Shown: positions 48,165 to 57,500, counted from the first letter of the stretch. The stretch is 64,000 nucleotides of DNA from Caballeronia sp. M1242 (GCF_017220215.1 NZ_CP071129.1:1364001-1428000); one strand, 5' to 3'. A program made the numbers and translations. The notes: generated by a model not told the origin, from the letters alone.

Positions 48165-49550
48165 TTATCGTGCGGCGGGCGTCGGCGCGGACGCTTGCGG
48201 CGCGGAATCGAGCCGGCGGAACACCGCGCCCGAGAGCAACGTGACCACGCCCATGCACGCGAAGCTCAGTTTGAAGCCGAGCGACGCCGACCCGAAGTGT
48301 CCCTCGAAGACCTGCACGAGCGAGCCACCGATCGACACGCCGAGCCCGATGGCGAGCATCTGCACCATCGAGAACAGGCTGTTGCCGCTGCCCGCGTCCT
48401 GCTTCGACAAACCCTTGAGCGTGACGCTGTTCATCGCGGCGAACTGCATCGAGTTGCATGCGCCGAAGATCGCGAGAATCACGATTTCGGCGAAAAGCGG
48501 CAATGACGGCGAAAAAGCCGCGAAGGCGACGATCGACGCGCCGACCAGCGCCGTGTTCACCAACAGGAACGTGTCGTAGCCGTACCGCTTGACGAGCCGC
48601 GCGATCCAGCGCTTCGAGACGGTGCCCGCAATCGCGATGGGCAGCATCATGAGCCCGGAATGCAGCGGGCTATAGCCGAGTTCCAGTTGCATCATGAGCG
48701 GCAGCAGAAACGGCACCGCGCTCGACCCGATGCGGCACAGCAGATTGCCGATCAGGCCGACGCTGAAGTTCGGTTCACGAAAAAGCGCGAGCTTGAAGAG
48801 CGGATTGCGCCGGTGGCGCGCATACGGAATGTAGGCGAACGCGGATATCGCCGCGAGCGTGAAGAGGGCCGCCGACAGCGCGCCGCGATGCGTCTGCACC
48901 GGAGGATCGAGCGCGAGCGAAAACGCGACCATGCACAGCGAGAGCAAGCCGCAGCCGATGAAGTCGAAGGGCGGCGCGTCGTGCAAAGTGTCGTGGGGCA
49001 GGAAGCGCTGCACCGCGTAGAGGCCGGCCGCGCCGATCGGCACGTTGATCAGAAAGATCCAGTGCCATGTGAACGACTGGACGAACCAGCCGCCGAGCGT
49101 CGGGCCGAGAATCGGGCCGACTTGTCCGGCGACGGAAATCATCGCGAGCGCGGACACATAGGCTTCCCCGCTGACAGCGCGCAACACCGCTAGGCGGCCA
49201 ATCGGCAGCAGCATCGAGCCGCCGATGCCTTGCAGCACGCGCGCAAAGACGAGTTGATTGAGCGAATGCGCGCCCCCGCAGGCGAGCGATCCGACGACGA
49301 ACAAGCTGATCGACACGAAATACACGCGCCGCGTGCCGAAGCGGTCGGCGAGCCAGCCGGAGGCGGGCGTGAGCAGCGCCATCGTGAGCGTGTAGGCGAC
49401 GACGATCGACTGCATCGCGAGCGGCGCGGCGTGCACGTCCCGCGCGATGGAAGGCAGCGCCGTGTTGACGATCGTCGTATCGAGCGCCTGCATGAAAAAA
49501 CCCACGGCGACAATCCACAAAAGCGCCGTGTGCGAAGACTGTCTGGTCAT
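48165..49550 (-). CDS. MFS transporter of the DHA2 (EmrB/QacA) family
   Basis: A 461-residue drug:H+ antiporter-type protein, about 13-14 hydrophobic segments. Motif C-like VGPILGPTLGGWFV, and the start region DTTIVNTALPSIARDVHA with the DHA2 LDTTIVNVALP pattern (here ALDTTIVNTALPSI), are clear. WLADRFGTRRVYF is the motif A loop. It is divergent from a LysR gene 130 bases away, which probably regulates it. Export of a toxic compound is inference. Confidence 0.93.
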   Translation of the reverse strand: MTRQSSHTALLWIVAVGFFMQALDTTIVNTALPSIARDVHAAPLAMQSIVVAYTLTMALLTPASGWLADRFGTRRVYFVSISLFVVGSLACGGAHSLNQLVFARVLQGIGGSMLLPIGRLAVLRAVSGEAYVSALAMISVAGQVGPILGPTLGGWFVQSFTWHWIFLINVPIGAAGLYAVQRFLPHDTLHDAPPFDFIGCGLLSLCMVAFSLALDPPVQTHRGALSAALFTLAAISAFAYIPYARHRRNPLFKLALFREPNFSVGLIGNLLCRIGSSAVPFLLPLMMQLELGYSPLHSGLMMLPIAIAGTVSKRWIARLVKRYGYDTFLLVNTALVGASIVAFAAFSPSLPLFAEIVILAIFGACNSMQFAAMNSVTLKGLSKQDAGSGNSLFSMVQMLAIGLGVSIGGSLVQVFEGHFGSASLGFKLSFACMGVVTLLSGAVFRRLDSAPQASAPTPAAR

Positions 49551-49680
49551 GAAGGAGAGGGCCGGGCGTCGCGCTGGAACCGTTTTCAGCGCATGTGTGA
49601 AATCTTAGTGACTGCGGGCGTCATCGGGAAGCCCGCTAACCGCATTGACTGTGATCGACTTTGCCGATGACAATGCCCGA

Positions 49681-50541
49681 ATGCTCAATCCGCTCTGGCT
49701 GAACACCTTCGCGACGGTGGCCGCGTCGCACAGCTTTACTGAAGCCGGGCGGCAACTCGGCCTGCGTCAATCCAGCGTGTCGGAGCATATCCGGCGCCTG
49801 GAAGAGAGCGTCGGCCGGCGGCTCTTCCTGCGCGACACGCACTCGCTCGCGCTCACCGCCGACGGCGAAGCAATGCTCGTCCACGCCCGGGTGATTCTCG
49901 AAGCGATGGCGCACGCGGAATCGCAGTTCAGTTCGCGGCGCTTGCGCGGGCGCGTGCGACTCGGCTCATCCGACGATCTCGCGCTCGGACCGCTGCCGAG
50001 CGTGCTCGCCGCGTTTCGCGACACGCATCCGGACGTGGAACTGGAAATCACCATCGGCATGACCGGGCGGCTGTATCAACTGCTCGACGCGGGCGAACTG
50101 GATCTTGCCGTCGGCAAGCGGCGTCTCGGCGATGCGCGCGGCACGCGGCTTTTCAGCGGGCGGCTGGAATGGCTCGCGAAGCCGGGGACCGTCGTCGATA
50201 CGACGCTGCCGTTGCCGCTGATTCTCGTCGCCGAGCCGAGCGTCACGCGCGCCGTGGTGCTCGATTCCCTCGCGATGACCGGTGCGCGCTGGCAAATGGT
50301 CTGCACGAGCAGCAGCCACGCGGGCTGCATCGCGGCGGCGCGCGGCGGGCTAGGCCTCACGGTGCGCTCGCACTTTCTGGCGGGCCGCGGGCTCGCGCCG
50401 CCCGTCAATCGGGCGGAGTTGCCGGAGTTGCCCGAAGTGGAGTTCATCGCGTTCGGCGCGAAGCATCTGAGCCGGCCGGCGGAGACGCTGCTCCAGCTTC
50501 TGGAGACGAGCGATCTGCGCGGGGAGTGGGACGGGGAGTAG
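49681..50541 (+). CDS. LysR-family transcriptional regulator
   Basis: A 286-residue regulator. The N-terminal winged helix-turn-helix is LWLNTFATVAASHSFTEAGRQLGLRQSSVSEHIRRLEESVGRRLF, followed by the coiled-coil linker and a type 2 periplasmic-like effector domain (GRVRLGSSDDLALGPLPSVLAAFRDTHPDVEL). Start 49681 (MLNPLWL) fits the family; TTG 49645 and GTG 49651 are longer alternatives. The divergent DHA2 exporter is the likely target. Confidence 0.92.
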   Translation: MLNPLWLNTFATVAASHSFTEAGRQLGLRQSSVSEHIRRLEESVGRRLFLRDTHSLALTADGEAMLVHARVILEAMAHAESQFSSRRLRGRVRLGSSDDLALGPLPSVLAAFRDTHPDVELEITIGMTGRLYQLLDAGELDLAVGKRRLGDARGTRLFSGRLEWLAKPGTVVDTTLPLPLILVAEPSVTRAVVLDSLAMTGARWQMVCTSSSHAGCIAAARGGLGLTVRSHFLAGRGLAPPVNRAELPELPEVEFIAFGAKHLSRPAETLLQLLETSDLRGEWDGE

Positions 50542-50607
50542 GGAATGCGGCGTGCTTTGGGCGGATCAATCACGTCGTGCCGCCGCAACGCCGGGCGGCG
50601 GCCCCGA

Positions 50608-52335
50608 ATGGCTAACCCGAAACGCTTCTTATATATTGAGCGGCCATTGAACTATCCACTCCAGCCCGTGCTTTCTCTCCGCCGTCTTTTTCTCGCCGAT
50701 GCCTCGCGCCGCGCGTGCTGGGCATTGCTCGCCGCCGCGCTCGCGCTGCTGCCGCTTTCGTGCGCGCACGCCGCCGCGTACGTCACCAAGCACTGCGACG
50801 ACCTCGCCGGCAAGACGGTGCTCGCGTCGATCATCGGCTTGCCGACGCGCGGCGCGCTGATCGTCACGGCGTCGGCGGTCAAGGCGGCCGCGCCGGGCAA
50901 TCGCAACGGCGAGTATTGCCGCGTGACGGGCATCATCCGCGCGATTCAGGAGACGACGCCGGACATCCGCTTCGAAGTGAACCTGCCGAGCCACTGGAAC
51001 GGTCGCGCGCTGCAGATGGGCGGCGGCGGCTACAACGGCGTGCTCGTGTCCGGCACCGAGCCGATGCCCTTCGCGCCCGATTCGACGCCGCTCGCGCGCG
51101 GCTACGCGACCTTCGGCTCGGACTCGGGGCACGTCGGCAATTCGGGACGCGCGGATTTCGCGGTCAACGACGAAGCCATCGTCAACTTCGGCTTCGCGCA
51201 TCTGAAGAAAACGCGCGATGTCGCGCTCGCGCTGATCGAAATGGGCTACGGGCGCTTGCCCGACAAGATCTACTTCGCGGGCGGCTCGACGGGCGGGCGC
51301 GAAGGCTTCACGGTCATCGAGCGGTTCCCGAACGACTATGACGGCGTGATCGCCAACGCGCCCGCCATCAACTTCTCGGGCGTGCGGTTGCTCGGCGTGA
51401 AAGTGGGGCAGGCGTCGTACGCGAAGCCGGGCGGCTTCGTCGGGCTCGCGCAGCAACGGCGCGTGTACGAGACGGTGATCCACGAATGCGACCGGCTCGA
51501 CGGTCTCGCGGACGGCATCGTCGGCAATGTCGAAGGGTGCCGGCAACTGGAACCGCAGATCATCGCGTCATTGCGCTGCGCGAACGGCCAGCGTCCTTCG
51601 CTGCGCGACAGTTGTCTCTCCGATGCGCAACTCGACACGCTGGAACTGCTGCGCGACGGTCTTTCGATGCGCTATCCCCTCGCTTATGGCGTCGCGACCT
51701 ATCCCGGCTACAACGTGTTTCAGGGCGTGGACTTCTCCGGCATGCTCGGCCTCGGCGATTCGCCCACGCTCGTGAACCCGCCGACGTTCGCCGCGAACGG
51801 CTATCTCTTCGCGCAGGGCGACGCGTATATCCGCCACTTCGTCACGCGCGACGCGGCGGTGAGCGGACTCTCGTTCGATATCGACAACCCCGGCCGCTAC
51901 CGGCAGCGGCTCGTCACGCTCGCCTATACGGTCGGCGCGATGAACCCGGATTTCTCGGCGTTCATCGCGCACGGCGGCAAGCTCGTCGCCATGCACGGCC
52001 TCGCCGACGAAGTGATCAGCCCGAACCAGACCATCGCGTTCTATCGCGGGCTCGTCGAGCGATATGGGCAGGAAACCGTCGATTCGTTCATGCGGCTTTA
52101 CATGGTGCCCGGCTTCCAGCACGGCAACGGCGTGTTCATTCCCGCATGGGACGAACTCGGCGCGCTCGACGAGTGGGTGACGAACGGCGTCGCGCCGGAG
52201 ACGCTCATCGGCACGGATATAGCGCCGGCCACCAACGGACGCACGCGTCCCATCTGCCGATACCCCGGCTATCCGCGCTATCTCGGCAAGGGACGAGTGA
52301 ACGTGGCCGCGAGCTTCCGCTGCACGGCACCGTAG
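50608..52335 (+). CDS. Exported tannase / feruloyl esterase family hydrolase
   Basis: A 575-residue secreted esterase. A hydrophobic signal (ACWALLAAALALLPLSCAHA) ends before AAYVTKHCDDL. The nucleophile elbow is FAGGSTGGREGFTVIERFPNDYDGVIANAPA, with DEVISPNQT and a late catalytic-His region VPGFQHGNGVF. Paired Cys (NVEGCRQLEP.., SLRDSCLSD) match the family. Substrates would be gallate, ferulate or similar plant phenolic esters. The start is uncertain: ATG 50608 is given, but a TATATT at 50632 suggests transcription may start later, favouring TTG 50647 (weak ribosome site) or GTG 50668. Confidence 0.88.
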   Translation: MANPKRFLYIERPLNYPLQPVLSLRRLFLADASRRACWALLAAALALLPLSCAHAAAYVTKHCDDLAGKTVLASIIGLPTRGALIVTASAVKAAAPGNRNGEYCRVTGIIRAIQETTPDIRFEVNLPSHWNGRALQMGGGGYNGVLVSGTEPMPFAPDSTPLARGYATFGSDSGHVGNSGRADFAVNDEAIVNFGFAHLKKTRDVALALIEMGYGRLPDKIYFAGGSTGGREGFTVIERFPNDYDGVIANAPAINFSGVRLLGVKVGQASYAKPGGFVGLAQQRRVYETVIHECDRLDGLADGIVGNVEGCRQLEPQIIASLRCANGQRPSLRDSCLSDAQLDTLELLRDGLSMRYPLAYGVATYPGYNVFQGVDFSGMLGLGDSPTLVNPPTFAANGYLFAQGDAYIRHFVTRDAAVSGLSFDIDNPGRYRQRLVTLAYTVGAMNPDFSAFIAHGGKLVAMHGLADEVISPNQTIAFYRGLVERYGQETVDSFMRLYMVPGFQHGNGVFIPAWDELGALDEWVTNGVAPETLIGTDIAPATNGRTRPICRYPGYPRYLGKGRVNVAASFRCTAP

Positions 52336-52345
52336 GCGGCCGCCA

Positions 52346-52723
52346 TCAGAGCGCGTTCACGGCGCGCGGCACGAAGCGGGCAAGAATGCGCGCCCACGCG
52401 GGCCGAACGTGCTTCGCGCGATACGATGTCAGCGACACCTCCACCGCGCGCTCCGACTCCGACGACAGCCACACGCGTTCGCCGCGCGCAAGCCGCACGA
52501 CATCGCCCGGCTTGAGCCAGTAATCGTAGGGGTCCTCATGACGCGTGAGCCATATCGAGGCATCCGCGCGCAATTCAGCATCGCGCGCAAGCCGCCACGA
52601 GACCGTCTGATGCGGCAGCACTTCGACATACACGACCACGCGCGCGCCCGACGCATGCAGCTTGCCCGAGGCGACGCCGTGGCGCGCGCCACGCCCTTCT
52701 AGAACTTGCGATAGCTCTTCCAT
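52346..52723 (-). CDS. DUF2917 protein
   Basis: A 125-residue protein with the DUF2917 pattern: a VSWRLARDAELRADASIWLTRHEDPYDYWLKPGDVVRLARGERVWLSSES core, predicted small beta-barrel. It is common in Burkholderiaceae and of unknown function. The start at 52723 (MEELSQVLEG) is behind GGAG; MESRMEEL at 52735 is possible. It converges on the tannase-family gene, 10 bases away. Confidence 0.78.
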   Translation of the reverse strand: MEELSQVLEGRGARHGVASGKLHASGARVVVYVEVLPHQTVSWRLARDAELRADASIWLTRHEDPYDYWLKPGDVVRLARGERVWLSSESERAVEVSLTSYRAKHVRPAWARILARFVPRAVNAL

Positions 52724-52772
52724 CCTGCTCTCCATGTTAGAGCCGAAGACGGAAGGCCAGGCACGCATCAAA

Positions 52773-52802
52773 CAAAAAGGCCCCGTCTTGCGGCGGGGCC
52801 TT
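52773..52802 (-). terminator. Terminator of the glycosidase-like lipoprotein gene
   Basis: AAGGCCCCG and CGGGGCCTT form a 9-bp stem; on the minus strand it is followed by TTTTTGTTT. It lies about 195 bases past the end of the glycosidase-like lipoprotein gene on that strand. Confidence 0.75.
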
Positions 52803-52997
52803 CGGAATCGACTTGCTTGCCTGTCTCGCTAGCGCACGCGTTCTCCCGATGACCCGCCGATGATGGCGTTCACTGGGTTTTTAATCGCGGCGATGGCGAG
52901 GGAAAGGATTGCGTGCATGAAACGCAGTATCGGTGCGAACGCGCGGCGCTGTCAATATCGAGATAGCGGGCGCGTTCGCATTTCTACGGCGCGGAGC

Positions 52998-54926
52998 TCA
53001 CATGCCCGTGTAACCCTGCGGCTTCGTCGCGTTCTTCTTCGCGACATCCGCGTTGGTCGAAACGACGTACTGCGGCGACTCGGTGAGCGTGAGCGTCACC
53101 ACGCCGTTCGTGTACGGCGCGCTCGACACGTTGCCCATCGCGTCGATCAGCTTCACCGTGCCGCTCGTGCCGGCGGCATCGACATTGAGCTTGTAGGCAG
53201 TGCTGTAGGTCGTGCTGAATGCGCCGTTCGAAGCCGGCCACACCGCGTTGTTGTGCGTCCAGAGCGCGGTGATGACCTTGCCGTTGCCGAGTTGCTGGAA
53301 CGCGTAGGCGTACACGCCGGAGGGCAGGTTGTTCACGGGGCCGAGCGTGGTGGTGCCGTCGAGCACGCGCGTCATCGCGGCGACTTCCATCGCGGCCGGC
53401 TTCGGGCTGATGTTCGTCGTGCCGAACGCGGCCTGCGCATGATCCAGATCGAAGAACGTGCCGTAGCCCGGCTCGCCGGGGAAGTCCGGCCCGAAGAACA
53501 CGTAGGTCTGATCCGCGCCTTCGCCGAGCAGGATGATGTGCGCGCGCGCGACGACCGCGCCATGCGCGAACAGAATGTTCGGCGTCGGATAATTCGGACC
53601 GTAGTTCGCGCCGATGTCATAGCTGATGCCCGTCTCGGTCACGAAGAGCTTCATGTTCGGCTTGTAGTCCTTCGCCATTTCCGCGCGCAGGTTGCGCATC
53701 TCGTTGAGCAGCGAGTTCGCGGCATCGGCGGGGTCCGCGTCCGTGTGATGACGCTCCGGCGGATGCGACGGCGACGTGCCCGCATCGTAGTAACCGTGCG
53801 TCGCGATGCCGTCGAGATACTGCGCGAGGCCGAGCGGCGCGAGGCGCTTCAGGCGATCGGTGGTAAGCGACGGGAACGGCTCGGCCGGACCCATGACGAC
53901 CGCGTGCGGGTCCTTCGAATGCAGGCCCTGATACGCCGCCTTGTAGAGTGCGACGAAGTTCACGTCCGTGTCCTTCCACAGGATGTACGGCTCCCACGTC
54001 ACCTGATAGTAGTTCGCCGACATGGTCGGGTAGTAGCGCGCGCGGATCGCCTCGGTTTCCTGCCCGACGCGGCCCATGTAGTTCGCGTAGTAGTTCAGGT
54101 CGTTCGGGATGTAGCTGTAGTCGGGGCTCAGGCCGTGCATGCTCGCGCCGCCGGGAATGCCGTCCAGACGGACGAGGCGCATGATCTTGCCGGACGTATA
54201 GAACGGGTCGAGATTGTTCGCGTTCGGGTTGAACGCGAAGCGGCCATTCGGCTCCATCACGGACATCTGGCGGTCGTCGATCGTCGACGAAATGCCGAGC
54301 GCGGCAAGCATCGTGCCGTTGCCGTTGAAGCCCTGCATGCCGAAGCGATGCTGTTCCTGCTTCGCGTACGTGACGGCGGGAATCACGCCGCCGAGATCCG
54401 GAATCACGCCGAAGGTGGCGATGCCGTTCGGGCGCGTGCCGGCCGTCTGAACCTGTCCGCCGTGATTGGCGAGCGTCGCGGAGACTGCGAAATAGCCAGC
54501 GAGCGTCGAGGAGCACGTGAGCGTCATCTTCGTGGCCGCGGCGGGCGCCGGGAAGCTGCCGCTCGCGACCGTCTTGCCGAGCGCGTCGGCGATGGTCCAT
54601 TTGAGCGTGTCGGCTGAAGCCGCGCGCGTCGTGATCGCCACCTGGAACTTCGTGCCGGCGGGGAACATGCGCGAGCCGTCGCTGCTCGGCGTGTCCGCCG
54701 TGATCTGTCCGCTGCCGCCCGATGCCGCCGCTGCCGAGGGCGCGCCGCAGGTCATCGATTGCGCGCTCGCCGCCTTGGCGACCGCAGTCGGGTCGGCCGC
54801 CGTGGAGCCGTCGGCCGTTGCGTTGGCCGCGTTCGTGACGGACGCGGGCGAGGAGGCGTCGTCGCTGCCGCCACAACCGGCGAGAGCGAGAACGAGCGTC
54901 GAAAGCAGGAAAGTATTCTTCTTCAT
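52998..54926 (-). CDS. Putative glycoside hydrolase lipoprotein (GH-A clan-like)
   Basis: A 642-residue predicted lipoprotein with lipobox LALAGC (Cys18), then an Ala/Ser/Thr-rich linker and an immunoglobulin-like region (about 70-165). The catalytic-domain candidate spans about 170-560. E312 in QVTWEPYILWKD and E431 in KLFVTETGISYD stand where GH-A clan enzymes (for example GH39) keep the acid/base and nucleophile. A C-terminal beta domain follows (VITALWTHNNAVW). Family and substrate are inference; a role in polysaccharide turnover on the cell surface is plausible. The start at 54926 is fixed by the lipoprotein leader. Confidence 0.7.
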   Translation of the reverse strand: MKKNTFLLSTLVLALAGCGGSDDASSPASVTNAANATADGSTAADPTAVAKAASAQSMTCGAPSAAAASGGSGQITADTPSSDGSRMFPAGTKFQVAITTRAASADTLKWTIADALGKTVASGSFPAPAAATKMTLTCSSTLAGYFAVSATLANHGGQVQTAGTRPNGIATFGVIPDLGGVIPAVTYAKQEQHRFGMQGFNGNGTMLAALGISSTIDDRQMSVMEPNGRFAFNPNANNLDPFYTSGKIMRLVRLDGIPGGASMHGLSPDYSYIPNDLNYYANYMGRVGQETEAIRARYYPTMSANYYQVTWEPYILWKDTDVNFVALYKAAYQGLHSKDPHAVVMGPAEPFPSLTTDRLKRLAPLGLAQYLDGIATHGYYDAGTSPSHPPERHHTDADPADAANSLLNEMRNLRAEMAKDYKPNMKLFVTETGISYDIGANYGPNYPTPNILFAHGAVVARAHIILLGEGADQTYVFFGPDFPGEPGYGTFFDLDHAQAAFGTTNISPKPAAMEVAAMTRVLDGTTTLGPVNNLPSGVYAYAFQQLGNGKVITALWTHNNAVWPASNGAFSTTYSTAYKLNVDAAGTSGTVKLIDAMGNVSSAPYTNGVVTLTLTESPQYVVSTNADVAKKNATKPQGYTGM

Positions 54927-55348
54927 GGATTCATATGCATGGACCGGACGCGCGCAGGCGACCGGCGACGCCTTCGGCATCGGGTTCGGGACGGGCAGGG
55001 AACCGACGTATTCGCCTCTCCCGGCTTTGGGCCGGATGTCGAAGAAGCGAACGAATGCGCCGTCGTGATGGACGAGCGGACGTACAGCGGTGGCCACCGC
55101 CGCGCGACGCTCTACTGAGGGCATGCGACACCGGCGGTATAAATTGCTTCTGGGCAATCCGCTTACCGGCCGACGGAGGCAAATACTACGGGATAACTCA
55201 GACAATGGCACGTAACAGCTCGTAACGTCTTGTAACGTACGACAATTACTTCTTTTCGTCTGACTAATGAGGGTGGCGAACGAAGGTTGCTGTTCAGGCG
55301 ATGCCGGTTTAACTTTGTCGGCACATAACTTCATCAAAGGAGACCGCC
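54927..55348. promoter_or_regulatory. 422-base divergent control region
   Basis: No gene is seen between the glycosidase-like lipoprotein and the YCII gene. It contains three direct GTAAC repeats with a 10-base period (55212-55236) and an AT-rich stretch to 55330 (CAATTACTTCTTTTCGTCTG, then AGGTTGCTGTTC). Either or both flanking operons could be controlled from it. Confidence 0.5.
55212..55236. promoter_or_regulatory. Three direct repeats of GTAAC, 10-base period
   Basis: GTAAC occurs at 55212, 55222 and 55232, each in CGTAAC or TGTAACG context. A one-turn period suits tandem binding of a response-regulator-type protein on one DNA face. About 115 bases separate the last copy from the YCII start. 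Confidence 0.4.
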
Positions 55349-55702
55349 GTGGCTTTTCTGTTGCTCATCGTTGAACCCGTCGGTCAGCGCGCGCAGCGCA
55401 CGGCCGAGGAAGGGCGGGAGGCGTACCGGCAAATGGTCGAGTTCGCCGACACACTGAAGGCGCGCGGCGTCTTGCGCGCGTGCGAATCGCTGACGTCGCT
55501 CGCGGACGCGTCGCGCGTTTCCACGGTGAAAGGCGACGCGCGCGTCATCGACGGGCCGTTCGCGGAAGCGAAGGAAATGATCGGCGGCTTCTTCCTGCTC
55601 GATTGCGAGACGCACGCCGAAGCGGTGGCGATTGCCGCCGAGTGCCCGGCGGCGGCATGGTGCACGGTGGAGGTCCGCAAGCTCGGGCCGTGCTATCTGT
55701 GA
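55349..55702 (+). CDS. YCII/DGPF-domain protein
   Basis: A 117-residue protein of the YCII-related family. It begins MAFLLLIVEPVGQRAQRT and contains the naming motif as IDGPFAEAKEMIGGFFLLDC. Proteins of this family accompany group ECF42-type sigma factors in many genomes, and one lies 467 bases downstream here. GGAG precedes the ATG. The biochemical activity is unknown. Confidence 0.88.
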   Translation: MAFLLLIVEPVGQRAQRTAEEGREAYRQMVEFADTLKARGVLRACESLTSLADASRVSTVKGDARVIDGPFAEAKEMIGGFFLLDCETHAEAVAIAAECPAAAWCTVEVRKLGPCYL

Positions 55703-55771
55703 CGCGGTGTCGATTTCCGCGTGCTTCGATCGTCGTTCGAACGACATCCCATGAAAACGGAGCATCACGCC

Positions 55772-56170
55772 ATGCACAAGCAGATCTTCGTGAACCTGGC
55801 GGTTCGCGACCTTCAGCAATCGATGACGTTTTTCAAGGCGCTCGGCTTTCACTTCAACCCGGCATTCACGAACGACGCCGCCGCGTGCCTCGTCATCGGC
55901 GAGAACATCTACGCGATGCTGCTCACCGAGGCGTTCTTCAAGACGTTCACCGACAAGACGCTCGTCGATGCGCGTGAAAGTGTCGAGGCGCTCGTGTGCC
56001 TGTCGTGCGAGAGCAGGGCGGAAGTGGACGAACTCATCGCCAAGGCCGTGGTTGCGGGCGGGCGCACGCCGCGCGCGCCGCAGGACCACGGGTCCATGTA
56101 CGGTCACGCGTTCGAGGACCTCGACGGCCATACCTGGGAACTGGTGCATATGGAGCCGGAAGCAGCGTGA
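55772..56170 (+). CDS. VOC-superfamily (glyoxalase/bleomycin-resistance-like) protein
   Basis: A 132-residue protein with the two beta-alpha-beta modules of the vicinal-oxygen-chelate fold (IFVNLAVRDLQQSMTFFKALGF; YGHAFEDLDGHTWELVHME). The C-terminal Glu and the strand VNLAVRD are typical. It might bind metal, but which ligands are kept is uncertain. Start 55772 (MHKQIF) follows CGGAG; ATG 55751 is longer. Its TGA overlaps the GTG start of the sigma factor, so it is in the same operon. Confidence 0.87.
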   Translation: MHKQIFVNLAVRDLQQSMTFFKALGFHFNPAFTNDAAACLVIGENIYAMLLTEAFFKTFTDKTLVDARESVEALVCLSCESRAEVDELIAKAVVAGGRTPRAPQDHGSMYGHAFEDLDGHTWELVHMEPEAA

Positions 56171-57456
56171 GCGCGTCTTCGGACGAGCGCGATGCAGCGA
56201 CGCGGCGAACCATTGAGGCGGTGTGGCGCATCGAATCGGCGAAAGTGATTGCGAGCGTGGCGCGCGTCGTGCACGACGTCGCGCTCGCGGAAGAGCTGGC
56301 GCAGGACGCGTTCGTCGCGGCGCTCGAGCACTGGAGCCGCGAAGGCGTGCCCGAGAAACCGGGAGCGTGGCTCATGACGACAGCGAAGAACCGCGCGCTC
56401 GACCGTCTGCGTCAGCACGCGCTGCACGCGCGCAAGCACGAGGAACTCGGCCGCGATCTGGATGCGCAGGAGCGACACATCACGCCCGATTTCGTCGATT
56501 CGCTCGACGCCGCCCGCGACGACGACATCGGCGACGATCTGCTGCGGCTCGTGTTCACGGCGTGCCATCCGGTGCTGTCGCTGGATGCGCGCGTCGCGCT
56601 GACGCTGCGGCTTCTGGGCGGCCTCACGACGGACGAAATCGCGCGGGCGTTTCTTGCGCCGGAGCCGACCATCGCGCAGCGCATCGTGCGGGCCAAGCGC
56701 ACGCTGTCGGCGGCGCGCGTGCCGTTCGAGGTGCCGAAGGCCGGCGAGCGCGCGGCGCGGCTCGCATCGGTGCTCGAAGTGATCTATCTCATTTTCAACG
56801 AAGGTTACTCGGCCACGGCGGGCGACGACTGGATGCGGCCTGGGCTCTGCGACGACGCGCTGCGGCTCGGCCGCATTCTCGCCGAACTGATGCCGCATGA
56901 GAGCGAGGTGCACGGCCTCGTTGCGCTGATGGAGATTCAGGCATCGCGGACGAAGGCGCGGGTGGACCGCGACGGCCGCCCGGTGCTGTTGCCGGATCAG
57001 GATCGCAGCCGCTGGGACCCGTTGCTGATTCAGCGCGGCTTGGCGGCGCTGCGGCGCGCGGCGGCGTTGGGCGGCGCGCGCGGCGTGTATGCGTTGCAGG
57101 CGGAGCTGGCGGCATGCCACGCACGCGCGCCGAGCGCCGCCGAGACCGACTGGCCGATGATCGTCGCGCTTTACGATGCGCTGATGGAGGTGGCGCCGAC
57201 GCCGGTGGTCGAGCTCAACCGCGCGGTCGCGGTGAGCATGGCGTCGGGGCCGGAGGCGGCGCTCGCCATCGTCGACCGGTTACGGGATGCTGCCGCGTTG
57301 AAGAATTACCACTGGCTGCCCGGCGTGCGCGCGGATTTGCTGGCGCGGCTCGGTCGCGTGGATGAGGCGCGCGACGAGTTCATGCGGGCGGCGGGGCTGG
57401 CGAAGAATGCGCGGGAGCGGGAGTTTTTGTTGGAGCGGAGTCGGGAGATCGGTTAA
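56167..57456 (+). CDS. ECF RNA polymerase sigma factor with C-terminal TPR-like extension (ECF42-like)
   Basis: A 429-residue sigma factor. Region 2 is IASVARVVHDVALAEELAQDAFVAALEHW and NRALDRLR; region 4 is LLGGLTTDEIARAFLAPEPTIAQRIVRAK. After it comes a long helical extension (from about residue 190: LEVIYLIFNEGYSATAGDDW, ALMEVAPTPVVELNRAVAVSMASG) that marks the ECF42-type factors, where the extension, not an anti-sigma factor, is thought to matter for activity. The GTG start overlaps the VOC stop. YCII and VOC genes upstream are presumed partners or targets. Confidence 0.92.
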   Translation: MSASSDERDAATRRTIEAVWRIESAKVIASVARVVHDVALAEELAQDAFVAALEHWSREGVPEKPGAWLMTTAKNRALDRLRQHALHARKHEELGRDLDAQERHITPDFVDSLDAARDDDIGDDLLRLVFTACHPVLSLDARVALTLRLLGGLTTDEIARAFLAPEPTIAQRIVRAKRTLSAARVPFEVPKAGERAARLASVLEVIYLIFNEGYSATAGDDWMRPGLCDDALRLGRILAELMPHESEVHGLVALMEIQASRTKARVDRDGRPVLLPDQDRSRWDPLLIQRGLAALRRAAALGGARGVYALQAELAACHARAPSAAETDWPMIVALYDALMEVAPTPVVELNRAVAVSMASGPEAALAIVDRLRDAAALKNYHWLPGVRADLLARLGRVDEARDEFMRAAGLAKNAREREFLLERSREIG

Positions 57457-57500
57457 GTCGTCGCGGCGTCTATCACATTTGACATAAGACAAATTAGCGA

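Noticed and set aside
52860..54617. 585-codon plus-strand frame opposite the glycosidase-like lipoprotein
   Set aside because: The minus-strand product has a lipobox and paired catalytic-Glu motifs; the plus-strand product is a low-complexity Arg/Val/His chain.
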